From: an uncultured Lachnospiraceae bacterium
Lineage (GTDB): Bacteria; Bacillota; Clostridia; Lachnospirales; Lachnospiraceae
DNA: 64,000 nt
Assembly: GCA_910579285.1 (NCBI GenBank)
Contig: CAJTTT010000018.1
Span: 11,317 to 75,316 of the forward strand
Direction: 5' to 3'
Shown: positions 53,662 to 62,372 of the stretch, piece by piece
How positions within the stretch are numbered: position 1 is the stretch's first letter
How the letters are laid out: every line of letters begins with the position of its first letter
Notes under the pieces: generated by a model
The model's input: only the letters and a program-made list of their open reading frames with translations
The model's database searches: none
What the model was told of the DNA's origin: nothing
Made by a program: the position numbers and the translations under genes

Positions 53662-54239
53662 ATCTGCCCGTCCTTTGTTTCATCCATCTCTTTCCCCGCA
53701 GCTGCCTCTTCCTTCCCTGCCGCCCGCGCTGTCGTTTCTACGTCCGCCTGCGTTTCTGCGCTCTCGGCGTCCGTATCCACCTCCATATAATCTATGATCC
53801 GGCGCTTTGCCTCTATCTGCAGGGGCAGAAGCAGCATTTCAAAAATTACGGCATACAGCATCGTCAGTATGGCCACCGCCACGTTAGGTCCCAGACTCGC
53901 CAGATCAGACATGTTGCCCAGAATATGGATAAAAGAGAGAAGCATACTGATGATCCCCGCATAGATCAACTGCTTCTGCAGCATCTCCACCACATCCAGC
54001 GATCTCCTGATCTCACTGAGATGACAGGTATAGCTCTTTTTCAGCAGTTTCCACGCCCGCAGGAAGTCATTCCATATGCCGCCTCTGAACAGCACCGGCG
54101 CCGTGAGAGCCAAAATTATGAGCATTGACGGCAGGTCAATCAAAAACATGATCCCGCTTAAACGAATCGCACCGCTTCCGTAGTCAATCGCCCCAAGCAG
54201 GACAATCCCCAAAAGAATACTTACCAGTTCCATTAACAT
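53658..54239 (-). CDS. MotA/ExbB-like membrane protein
   Basis: 193 residues with four hydrophobic helices (about 4-20, 30-50, 92-110, 115-138). The order and motifs, DLPSMLIILALTAPVLFRGG and SLGPNVAVAILTMLYAVIFE followed by LLPLQIEAKRR, resemble MotA-type proton-channel subunits, although it is shorter. There is no MotB/TolR partner nearby. The C-terminal 50 residues are an acidic Ala/Glu/Thr tail. GGAGGAAATT precedes the ATG. It is coupled to a membrane LuxR regulator. Confidence 0.65.
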   Translation of the reverse strand: MLMELVSILLGIVLLGAIDYGSGAIRLSGIMFLIDLPSMLIILALTAPVLFRGGIWNDFLRAWKLLKKSYTCHLSEIRRSLDVVEMLQKQLIYAGIISMLLSFIHILGNMSDLASLGPNVAVAILTMLYAVIFEMLLLPLQIEAKRRIIDYMEVDTDAESAETQADVETTARAAGKEEAAAGKEMDETKDGQI

Positions 54240-54340
54240 ACCAATTTCCTCCTTCTAATAGATTTTTGCCTTTTCTACCTCCACCATACCATGCCACTCC
54301 TTCTGTTTCTATGGTACTTTTTCAAAAAAAGGTAGTAAAA

Positions 54341-54392
54341 ATCGAGCGTCGGCACGTTGGCACGCTCGATTCAGAGAATGCTCCGCATTCTC
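54341..54392. repeat. Two perfect hairpins upstream of the PotD-like gene
   Basis: ATCGAGCGT/ACGCTCGAT (54341-54370) and GAGAATGC/GCATTCTC (54374-54392). The second shares its core with hairpins at 672-699 and 57715-57741. Neither has a T-run, so they are not ordinary terminators. Confidence 0.7.
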
Positions 54393-54449
54393 CTTAAATG
54401 GTTAAATTACCGTTAATTCTTACTATAGCGAAAAGAATGGGAGTTCACC

Positions 54450-55526
54450 ATGAAAAAGAACCGAATGTATTATATCAGACAGTCCGCTGCCGCGCTGACC
54501 ATTCTCCTTTCCGCCTCCCTGTGCGGCTGTTCCTCTGACAAAGGCGTAAACGGCCAGGTCATTGTCTACAATTGGGGAGAGTACATTGATCCCGAAACGC
54601 TCCTCATGTTTGAGGAGGAGTACGGCATCAAGGTCATCTATGATGAGTTTGAGACAAACGAGAGTATGTATCCAAAGGTGGAATCCGGGGCTGTGGCTTA
54701 CGATATCGCCTGCCCTTCCGACTATATGATAAGCCGCATGATCCAAAACGGGATGCTTTCGGAAATCAATTATGAGAACATCCCCAACGCGAAAAAAAAT
54801 ATCGGTGCCCAATACTTTGAGCAGTCCAGAGGGTTTGATCCCGAAAATAAGTACGCCATCCCTTACTGCTGGGGAACTGTGGGCATTCTCTATAACAGGA
54901 CGATGGTGGAGGAACCGATCACCTGCTGGGAACAGCTTTGGGATGAAAAATATGCAGACAATATTCTGATGCAGGATTCTGTCCGCGATGCCTTTATGGT
55001 TGCTGAAAAGCTGAACGGACATTCCATGAACACATTGGATCCGGCAGAACTGGAGGCCGCAAAAAATCTTCTGATAGAACAGAAACCGCTGGTGCAGGCC
55101 TATGTAGTCGACCAGGTGCGCGACAAAATGATCGGCGGTGAGGCCGCCATCGGTGTGATTTATTCCGGCGAGGCGATCTATACCCAGAAGGAAAATCCCG
55201 ATCTGGTCTACGTCATTCCCGAGGAGGGAACCAACGTCTGGATTGATTCCTGGGTGATTTTAAAGAATGCTCCCAATAAGGAAAATGCGGAGAAATTCAT
55301 AAACTTTATGTGCCGCGAAGATATTGCCCTGATGAACTTTGAGTACATTACCTACTCTACGCCGAATGAGGCCGCAAGAGAACTGATTGAAGAGGAAGAG
55401 ATCAAAAATTCCGAAATCGCTTTTCCAGACCTGTCACAATATGGCAATCTGGAAACCTATGTGTATCTTGGTGAAGACGGCGATTATCTCTATAATGAAT
55501 TGTGGAAAGAGGTGAAGGCATACTAG
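54450..55526 (+). CDS. potD: Spermidine/putrescine-binding lipoprotein (PotD-like), orphan
   Basis: 358 residues. Lipobox LCGC (Cys near 27) precedes an extracellular solute-binding fold with family motifs VYNWGEYIDPETL, VESGAVAYDIACPSDYMI, IPYCWGTVGILYN and the Trp-Asp region WIDSWVILKNAPN. It should deliver polyamines to a PotABC transporter, but none of those genes is adjacent. The start follows GGGAG. The stop codon lies inside the loop of an 11-bp hairpin. Confidence 0.92.
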   Translation: MKKNRMYYIRQSAAALTILLSASLCGCSSDKGVNGQVIVYNWGEYIDPETLLMFEEEYGIKVIYDEFETNESMYPKVESGAVAYDIACPSDYMISRMIQNGMLSEINYENIPNAKKNIGAQYFEQSRGFDPENKYAIPYCWGTVGILYNRTMVEEPITCWEQLWDEKYADNILMQDSVRDAFMVAEKLNGHSMNTLDPAELEAAKNLLIEQKPLVQAYVVDQVRDKMIGGEAAIGVIYSGEAIYTQKENPDLVYVIPEEGTNVWIDSWVILKNAPNKENAEKFINFMCREDIALMNFEYITYSTPNEAARELIEEEEIKNSEIAFPDLSQYGNLETYVYLGEDGDYLYNELWKEVKAY

Positions 55527-55589
55527 CCTTCACCTCCTAAAAATTGTGGTAGAATGCGGGGCGTTCTCTGAACCAAACGCTCAGGCGTT
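55509..55589. terminator. Three hairpins between the convergent potD-like and DUF4358 genes
   Basis: Stem 1 is GAGGTGAAGGC/GCCTTCACCTC (55509-55536), with the potD stop codon in its loop. Stem 2 is AGAATGC/GCGTTCT (55551-55567). Stem 3 is AACGC/GCGTT (55576-55589) followed by CGATTTCC. Confidence 0.65.
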
Positions 55590-55596
55590 CGATTTC

Positions 55597-56091
55597 CTAC
55601 AGCTTCTGGAACGCACTGCTCATCGCCTCCGCCGTGTTTTTGTCACACATAATGAAGAAGATCACATCCCCGCGGCTTTCAACCAGCATGGTTTCCGCGC
55701 TGACGCACACCCATTTATCCAGATCGGCATTGTCCTTAAGCGCCTGCTTCGCGCTCTCCACGTCCGCCTCGTCCACCCGGAGCAATACGCACTGATAAGC
55801 CATAGAGGACATCATAGGCATGGAAACAACGCCCTCCGTATAGGTAATCTGGTCTGTCCCCAAAATGGAAATCTCCAGATCATCCGTCAGGTCAACTGTC
55901 TCATAGCTGTCCAGCGTATCCCTGAAATCCTGCACCAGATCCGCATTCGCGTAGAGAGATGCCATCATATCCTGTAACGATCCTTCCAACTTATCTGAGC
56001 CAGATTTTCCACCTCCACAGGCGCTGCAGACCACCCCGGCAAATACAATCAAAAGTCCCGTCAAAAACTTTATTTTTTTTCTGCTTCTCAT
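55597..56091 (-). CDS. DUF4358-type lipoprotein
   Basis: About 164 residues. Lipobox CSAC follows a hydrophobic signal (LTGLLIVFAGVV). The domain has the DUF4358 pattern: LYANADLVQDFRD, a Met-rich VSMPMMSSMAYQCVLLRVDEAD segment and DVIFFIMCDKNTAEAMSSAF at the end. Function unknown. The ATG at 56091 is preferred over longer frames since the signal peptide starts there. Confidence 0.8.
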   Translation of the reverse strand: MRSRKKIKFLTGLLIVFAGVVCSACGGGKSGSDKLEGSLQDMMASLYANADLVQDFRDTLDSYETVDLTDDLEISILGTDQITYTEGVVSMPMMSSMAYQCVLLRVDEADVESAKQALKDNADLDKWVCVSAETMLVESRGDVIFFIMCDKNTAEAMSSAFQKL

Positions 56092-56210
56092 ACTTTTCAC
56101 TCTTCCTTTTCCTTTTTTGCGATTTTTGATTTCCCCAAACACGTTTTACCCCACAGTAAACTGTTCTTTCTTCATTCGCCCGTCTTTTACCCGGTTTATC
56201 CGCGCTTCCC

Positions 56211-56792
56211 TCAGCTTCCCTTTTTGTCCGAGAGAAGCGGTTTGATCGTCTTATAAATCTTGCTGGACTTTTTATTATCAGCGCTTGGATATTTCTTCAT
56301 CAGCGCATTCATAATGCCCTGCTTCGTCTTATACTGCTGGACAATCTTTAAGATTTCCTCCACGGTCACCTCCTCATCCTCCTTGATGACCGCCTGCAGT
56401 TTCTCCCGCAGCTCCTGTGTCTCATGGTCGTGGCTTCGTCCTGTGATATCAGCAATCAGCGTCACCGAGATACCCCTGCTTTTCCAATAGCCGCTCAAAA
56501 TTTCAAATCCCTTATCCTTGCTGACAATGTAATACATATTGGCCGCCTGGTTCGCAATCAGATACCCAAGCTGCGTGGCAAGCTGAAAATCCAGCGCATT
56601 TTTACTTCCCACATCCACCTTGCAAAACTCAATAGACGCCTGGGATTCCGTAATTCTCCTATGCTGGTCAAAGGTGATGCTGTCCGCATTCTTACTATAA
56701 AAAATACATACCTTGTCCTCTTTTCCCAGCTTGTGTATGCCGTCCAGCCCGTCCTTCTTTACATTCTCAAAATCAACTAAATAGTAACTCAT
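56211..56792 (-). CDS. PIN/NYN-like nuclease-fold protein
   Basis: 193 residues. The N-terminal 130 residues begin YYLVDFENVKKDG and contain the acidic positions of PIN-like nucleases (Asp in VDFEN, ALDFQLATQLGYL, VSKDKGFEILSGYW). The C-terminal 60 residues are a helical, Lys-rich domain (KTKQGIMNALMKKYPSADN), possibly nucleic-acid binding. It is likely an RNase, target unknown. It stands 21 bases after the esterase-like gene stop (56814), so the two may be co-transcribed. Confidence 0.82.
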   Translation of the reverse strand: MSYYLVDFENVKKDGLDGIHKLGKEDKVCIFYSKNADSITFDQHRRITESQASIEFCKVDVGSKNALDFQLATQLGYLIANQAANMYYIVSKDKGFEILSGYWKSRGISVTLIADITGRSHDHETQELREKLQAVIKEDEEVTVEEILKIVQQYKTKQGIMNALMKKYPSADNKKSSKIYKTIKPLLSDKKGS

Positions 56793-56813
56793 TATTTCCC
56801 CTTTTCACTCTTC

Positions 56814-57674
56814 TTATACAGGTTCCGCCGCTCCCAGCTTCTCCTGGAAAAAACTGACTATCCGATCCCAAAGCTCTTTCTGGAAAAACGGCATATCGGC
56901 ATGATCCGCCCCCTCTAACACAAGAAGCTTTACATCAGCGCCTGCCTCCTCCAGCTTATCGTGCAGGATTTCTCCCTGCTCAAAAGGAACGGTGTGGTCG
57001 TCGTCACCATGTATGATGAAGAACGGCGGCGCATCCTTCGTCACATAGGAAATCGGGCAGATCTTTAATGCCTCCTCCTTATGCAGCGCCACATTTTTTC
57101 CAAGCAGCAAAGATTCCATAGATGCGGCCGCTTCCACCGGCGAAGGATAAGGAAATGCCGTCACATCTGCAGGCGGATACCAGGGGCAGGCCGCCTGCAC
57201 TTTGCTGGAATGTTCCGTAAACGCACCCACATCGTAAGCCTTGTCATCTGCCAGCGCCGCCATTGCCGCCAGATAACCGCCCGCCGACTCTCCCATTACG
57301 CCAAACCGCTCCACATCAATGTGATAACGCCCGCTCATCGCTCTCAGATAGCGGATGCCTGCCTTTACATCTGTAAGCTGATCCGGGAAATTCCCCTCGT
57401 TGGATGTGCGGTATTCCACACTTGCCACCACGAAACCACTTCTCGCAAGCTCTGACAAATACGCCAGATGAGCGGAACGGTCCATGCGCAGCCACGCGCC
57501 GCCGCAGATCCATACCACACATGGATATTTCTTTGTCCCATCCTCCGGGTAAATAATATCCATTTTCAAATCTCTTCTTGTATGCCCGAACCAGGCGTCC
57601 ACCTGCGCAAAAGTTACGCCTGAAACTACCGTATACTGCGGCGCCGTCACCTTCACTTTCATTTTTTCTCTCAT
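56814..57674 (-). CDS. Alpha/beta-hydrolase (BD-FAE-type esterase)
   Basis: 286 residues, cytoplasmic. An oxyanion-type WICGGAW motif lies near residue 57. The nucleophile elbow is GESAGG (Ser near 129), and the acid/His pair lies in HGDDDHTV and EGADHADMP. It resembles the BD-FAE/acetyl-xylan esterase-like group of lipase-like hydrolases; the substrate is unknown. The gene is preceded by a structured repeat after the hybrid-kinase gene. Confidence 0.87.
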   Translation of the reverse strand: MREKMKVKVTAPQYTVVSGVTFAQVDAWFGHTRRDLKMDIIYPEDGTKKYPCVVWICGGAWLRMDRSAHLAYLSELARSGFVVASVEYRTSNEGNFPDQLTDVKAGIRYLRAMSGRYHIDVERFGVMGESAGGYLAAMAALADDKAYDVGAFTEHSSKVQAACPWYPPADVTAFPYPSPVEAAASMESLLLGKNVALHKEEALKICPISYVTKDAPPFFIIHGDDDHTVPFEQGEILHDKLEEAGADVKLLVLEGADHADMPFFQKELWDRIVSFFQEKLGAAEPV

Positions 57675-57712
57675 GGCAGTTATTCCTTCTTTCTCTCTCT
57701 ATTCATTTCACA

Positions 57713-57805
57713 CGGAGAATGCCCGTATTTCAGGCATTCTCTCAGTAAAACTTAGAACTTCTTAGCGAAGCAGCCTCTGCTTGAGCTTTAGAAGCTCTTT
57801 TCACT
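57713..57805 (-). repeat. Structured repeat after the hybrid-kinase gene (copy 2)
   Basis: Contains the GAGAATGCC/GGCATTCTC hairpin (57715-57741) and the AGAACTTCTTAGCGAAGCAG...AGCTTTAGAAG hairpin seen at 671-786. It lies in the same orientation immediately after a stop codon; in the minus sense both begin AGTGAAAAGA. Confidence 0.85.
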
Positions 57806-60001
57806 TTATGTATTGCTGTGAATCTTTTCCTGCGGCATCCAGTGCATCACAAGCCGCTCCAACTTCGTCTGGTCGATGGGTTTTGCAAGAAAATCATCAA
57901 AACCTGCTTCCAGATACTGCTCCTTGGCTCCCACAATCGCATTCGCCGTCAGCATAATCACCGGCGTATCCTGGCAGAGATTATCGCCCATCTCCTTCAT
58001 CTTCTGTATGGTCTCCATACCGTCCATCTCAGGCATCATATGATCCAGGAAAATCAGGTCATAGTGTTTCTGCCTGATATGGTCGAGGCACTCCCTGCCG
58101 CTCCCCACATCCGTAATTTTAACCTGCGTCTGTTTCAGAAGGCCGCAGAATACCCTTCTATTCACACGGTTGTCATCCACGAGAAGGATTTCCCCCTCAG
58201 GCGACGTAAAACCGGCATGGTAGTTGTGCTCCCTGGCCGCTTTTCTGGCGCGCTCCTGAAAGTCCCCAACCGGCTCTACATCCACAACACCCTGCCGCAG
58301 TGAAAAGAAGAACCGGGTTCCTTCCCCGTAAACGCTCTCCACATGCAGATCGGTATTCATCAGCTTTAAGAGCTGAAGGGAAATGTTCATGCCTAGTCCC
58401 GTACCCTCTACATTTCGATTTTTTTCCTCATCAATACGCTCAAAAGCTGAGAACAGTTTCGGAATATCCTCCTGTCTGATGCCAATGCCTGTATCCCGCA
58501 CCGTATAACGTAAAATCACGTCCGGGCCTTCCCTCTCTCCCGTCACTTCAAAGGTGACGGTTCCTTTGCCTGTGTATTTGACCGCGTTGGTCAGTAAATT
58601 TACAAGTACCTGACGGATACGCAGATCATCCCCGTAAAGTTTTGAGGGCAGTGACGGATCCACGGACACGTCAAACCGAAGTCCCTTTTCCTGCGCACGC
58701 AGGGAAAAAATATTATACAGATCATTCAGCATGCTGTTAAACTCATACTCTGCAGGGACAATCTCCATTTTGCCCGATTCTATTTTTGAGAAATCCAGAA
58801 TATCATTGATGATGCCCAGCAGTGCATGCGCCGATGTCTTGATATCCATCGAATATTTTTTGACATCCTCTTCGGTGGACTCCCGGAGCACCATCTCGTT
58901 CATACCCAGCACGGCGTTGATCGGTGTTCTGATCTCATGGGACATTCTGGCAAGGAACTCCGATTTGGCACGATTGGCCTCCTCCGCATGCGCCTTCAGA
59001 ATCTTCATCTGTTCAAGCTGTCTCCGGCTCTGGGTCATATCCACAAACACAATAGAATATCCCACAAGCACACGGTTGTTCCAGATTTTGTTCGCATGTA
59101 CCTCAAAGATATGATTGCCGCTTGTATGTTCAAAATATGTATTGGCGGCAAAAATCTCCCTCAAATTCTCCTTACAGACCTGCTCTCCCATCTTAAATCC
59201 GGCCAGACCCTGAAACAGTTCTTTCGCTTTGTCATTCGCCTCAAGAAAGCCGCCATCCACATTCACAATCAGGACAGCCTCATCCATAGATTTGATAATA
59301 TCCTCATGGGCGGTAATGGTAATATCAAATATATGATAAAAAACTACTACAATTCCAAAAGCCAGAATGCCAAGCCCCTCACATGCCGGCACTGCGTCAT
59401 ATCCCTCGATCCAGGGCAGCTCATTACATACGAATCCCAGAATAGGGAAAATGCTGCAGGCACCCAGAGCTATCAGATTGACATTTTTCTTTCCGCTCCC
59501 AACCCTTCTGTTCGCCTGTACCGTGAGAAAAAAGCTTCCCACCATCTGGAACATCATCTGTGCAAGAAACACATAATAAAGAGGCCCCTTTTCCAGTATC
59601 AGATGCGGAAAAAGACCATCTGTCACAAAGGAAACTCTCGAATAATAGATCGGTGTATAGCGGTATCCCCAAATGCACAAAAGCACCAGACCGTCCAGAC
59701 AGAACATGAGAGCTTCCAGCCTTGCAGAAAGATGATATCCACAGTACTTTGCAGTGAACACAAAGAGAAAGGTAGTAATAAATGCGCCTCCCATAAACTC
59801 AGCGCGCACGGCAGTCATCGCCTCCCCGATATTCCGGGAGTGCAGTTCCAGCAGATACCCGGCGTTTTGAATTGCGCCAAGAAAACCGATGCAGAGCATC
59901 AACTTAGAGAGCGCACTTTCACGCTGCCTCGTCATAAGTATTACAAAACCAAAGCATCCCAGAACCGTCAGGATCTGTAAACCCACCAAAAAACTAAACA
60001 T
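57806..60001 (-). CDS. Hybrid sensor histidine kinase with 7-helix membrane domain
   Basis: 731 residues. Seven membrane helices (about 3-235, 7TM-like) are followed by a PAS segment (240-335), a short coiled coil, HisKA (box ARMSHEIRTPINAVLG, His near 364), HATPase (LLTNAVKYTGKG, DTGIGI, GTGLGMNI) and a C-terminal receiver (about 608-725; LIFLDHMMPEMDG, LTANA, AKPID). Phosphate probably passes from His to the attached receiver and then to an unlinked phosphotransfer protein. No partner gene is adjacent. Confidence 0.92.
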   Translation of the reverse strand: MFSFLVGLQILTVLGCFGFVILMTRQRESALSKLMLCIGFLGAIQNAGYLLELHSRNIGEAMTAVRAEFMGGAFITTFLFVFTAKYCGYHLSARLEALMFCLDGLVLLCIWGYRYTPIYYSRVSFVTDGLFPHLILEKGPLYYVFLAQMMFQMVGSFFLTVQANRRVGSGKKNVNLIALGACSIFPILGFVCNELPWIEGYDAVPACEGLGILAFGIVVVFYHIFDITITAHEDIIKSMDEAVLIVNVDGGFLEANDKAKELFQGLAGFKMGEQVCKENLREIFAANTYFEHTSGNHIFEVHANKIWNNRVLVGYSIVFVDMTQSRRQLEQMKILKAHAEEANRAKSEFLARMSHEIRTPINAVLGMNEMVLRESTEEDVKKYSMDIKTSAHALLGIINDILDFSKIESGKMEIVPAEYEFNSMLNDLYNIFSLRAQEKGLRFDVSVDPSLPSKLYGDDLRIRQVLVNLLTNAVKYTGKGTVTFEVTGEREGPDVILRYTVRDTGIGIRQEDIPKLFSAFERIDEEKNRNVEGTGLGMNISLQLLKLMNTDLHVESVYGEGTRFFFSLRQGVVDVEPVGDFQERARKAAREHNYHAGFTSPEGEILLVDDNRVNRRVFCGLLKQTQVKITDVGSGRECLDHIRQKHYDLIFLDHMMPEMDGMETIQKMKEMGDNLCQDTPVIMLTANAIVGAKEQYLEAGFDDFLAKPIDQTKLERLVMHWMPQEKIHSNT

Positions 60002-60089
60002 ACCATCCTCACATCCAAAACCGTTGAGTAGGAGAAATTTCTCTCATCGGGTATTCCTCCTACTCACGTCCGATCCCGGCCATCAACTT

Positions 60090-60548
60090 CTACGACATCG
60101 CGTTTACCTGCTTATATTTATAAAGCATCTCCGCATGGTTCTGCTCCTCAACCTGTATGTCAGCAAGAAGTTTTCTTAAGCCCGAATTGTCACAGGAGAA
60201 CACATTGGTATTGTACTCCCCCGATACCAGCTTCTCTGTCCCAATACAATCCGTGGCAAGAAAGCAGTCGTGCTCCTTGTCCGCGGCGTTCGCGCCGTCC
60301 TTGTATGTGCCCTTCGGCGCATAATTTTTGCCCTGCGAATCATTGCAGTCACAGTCCGGCACATTGCCGTGAAGCGCCTGCCCGATGGACTGGTAATGCT
60401 TCTGCTCATCCTGCTGCAGCGTCCGAAACAGGCTCTGCAGTTCCGTGTCCTTCGCCTGGGCGGCATATTTCTCATACTTTGTGATGCAGGACTTCTCCTG
60501 TGTCTGCAGGTCCCGCAGCGCTGTTGTCTCTTTCTCCGTCAGTATCAT
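60090..60548 (-). CDS. Ferritin-like / CotF-type spore coat protein
   Basis: 152 residues. Two helices of a ferritin-like bundle (about 3-60, including the Glu/His pair of LQQDEQKHYQ) and a C-terminal helix pair (LLADIQVEEQNHAEMLYKY) flank a Cys/Asp-rich middle (VPDCDCNDSQGK, CFLATDCIG). The pattern fits CotF-like coat proteins. The ATG at 60548 follows AAGGAG. Upstream in-frame starts have no site. Confidence 0.8.
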   Translation of the reverse strand: MILTEKETTALRDLQTQEKSCITKYEKYAAQAKDTELQSLFRTLQQDEQKHYQSIGQALHGNVPDCDCNDSQGKNYAPKGTYKDGANAADKEHDCFLATDCIGTEKLVSGEYNTNVFSCDNSGLRKLLADIQVEEQNHAEMLYKYKQVNAMS

Positions 60549-60729
60549 GGTCAACACTCCTTTCTTTCGGACGTTACAGCAGTATGCACCCATACACTCT
60601 CTGTCGTCCTCTGATACCAAGTATTGCCATTGTGCCGGAAATCCATTCACAAATACTATGGCATTTATTATACACGGTTACACAGGGGAACACAAGAAAA
60701 TCCATGCTTCTGTTCAAAAACTCCCATTC

Positions 60730-62313
60730 TTACAGACATCTTATCATACTTGATATCGCATCACCCATTGTGTAGTCAACCTGTAAAATATAGGCTGGCT
60801 TATCCGCAGTTTTTCCGTCTGTGTCCTCATAAATATAATAATACTCCAGCCCTCCATGTGTAACATAACCACTTTCATAAATCACCCGTTCATGCTCATC
60901 ATAATAGCTGTTCATCCCCTGCAGTGTGGTTCCAAACGCCTGATGTGAATGATAGTAGTACCTGTAATACAGCGTATCGTCTTCCCGGTAAATAAATTCG
61001 ATCCTCAGAATATCCTGTATCATATCCTCGGCCGACCATCCCTCCACCCGTCCTGTGGCCACAAAACGGTCCGGCTTCCCGGATGGAGTGTATGTAACAG
61101 ATTCCTTGTAATCCTTAACGTTCTCTTTTTCTTCCCCGGTTGTGCCATACACTGACACAAATCTATAAGGATCGCCTCCGTTCCACTTCACCTCTGGTAT
61201 GGAGCAGATGGTAAACCCTTGTATCCTCGTCACTTTTTCCAGATCGCTGTTGGTTGCGTTTGTATAGACAAATCCGCATATCTGCTCCCGGTCCTCATCC
61301 GCATATAATTCCAGTCCCAGATCACCCTCCTGATCAAAGTACTGATACATGGGAGCGCTGTTCTCCAATCCAAACTCTGTAAGAAGCGCCTCCCGGCTCT
61401 CATATTCTTCTATATTCCCCGGATTGTCCAGAACATACCGCATATCTCCATAATTGTCGATTTCTACCGCTTCCCCTTCTCCCTGTGACTCCGGATTCTT
61501 TCCGACCCATGTACGAATCGTACTTTCCGCCTCATAACCGAATAATAACGGAACCCCTCCCCATAAAAGTCCATCAAAATATTTCTGATTCACAGGGTTT
61601 CCGCTCTCATCTAACCGTATTTTCCCCTCAAAGATATACCGTTTCTCAAGCTCATCCCAGATCGTAAGCATCGCTGTATCTTTTTGAAGCTTATAGCTTC
61701 TGGCTTTCTCGCTTCTGAGCCTGTCTTCATTCAATATATAAACCTCTTTTTCACAGACTTTCTCATCCTCCGCCTCAGTGAGCATAGCTGTGTCCCGGCA
61801 CTCCACATATCTCGGTATTCCGATGGGGGTTGTGGAAAAATGGCCCTTCTCCCACAAAAACAACAGCCCTGTTTCTCTGTCCGCCGGAAAAATTTCAAGA
61901 TCCAACCATGAACCATACGCCAGTCCGTCAAAAGAAAATGTGACTGGCTCTGTCAGATTCCCGCAGAAAATCTGCTCCAGGATTTTTCCGTCCCCATCAT
62001 AATGCAGCAGCGTGTATGCGTTCTCCCCTGTCTCTGGAGCCGCCAATGTCAGCCTGTGCCCCTCCTCATCGCCATAAAAAGGAAATGCTATGGGAATTTC
62101 CCGTCTTCCCTGTTTTACTTTTGCCGATGCATCCGCTTCTGGCTCTTCCTCTGCATCCCCTTTCGTTTCTTCCTTCTTTTCTTTCACAAGCCCTTCTGCG
62201 GAGGTTTCTCTTTCTTCCGTCTGCGTTATTTCCGCATTTCCTGCACATCCCACAATACAAAGAAACAAAAGACACAACAAAAACAATGCTGTAAAAGCCT
62301 GTTTCCTTTCCAT
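60730..62313 (-). CDS. Large lipoprotein of unknown function
   Basis: About 527 residues. Signal with lipobox IVGC (Cys near 22), an acidic/Lys-rich linker (to about 70), then a long beta-rich region without a recognisable domain. Aromatic repeats such as YYYIYEDTDGK and EFIYREDDTLYYRYYYH resemble RHS/YD-type strands. The upstream secreted-protein stop is 60 bases away on the same strand, so the two are probably co-expressed as an envelope pair. The ATG at 62313 follows GGAAG. Confidence 0.6.
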   Translation of the reverse strand: MERKQAFTALFLLCLLFLCIVGCAGNAEITQTEERETSAEGLVKEKKEETKGDAEEEPEADASAKVKQGRREIPIAFPFYGDEEGHRLTLAAPETGENAYTLLHYDGDGKILEQIFCGNLTEPVTFSFDGLAYGSWLDLEIFPADRETGLLFLWEKGHFSTTPIGIPRYVECRDTAMLTEAEDEKVCEKEVYILNEDRLRSEKARSYKLQKDTAMLTIWDELEKRYIFEGKIRLDESGNPVNQKYFDGLLWGGVPLLFGYEAESTIRTWVGKNPESQGEGEAVEIDNYGDMRYVLDNPGNIEEYESREALLTEFGLENSAPMYQYFDQEGDLGLELYADEDREQICGFVYTNATNSDLEKVTRIQGFTICSIPEVKWNGGDPYRFVSVYGTTGEEKENVKDYKESVTYTPSGKPDRFVATGRVEGWSAEDMIQDILRIEFIYREDDTLYYRYYYHSHQAFGTTLQGMNSYYDEHERVIYESGYVTHGGLEYYYIYEDTDGKTADKPAYILQVDYTMGDAISSMIRCL

Positions 62314-62372
62314 ACCCGCTTCCTTTCCCTGACTATTTTGATCTGTAAGAAACATACATAGAAAACAGCAGG

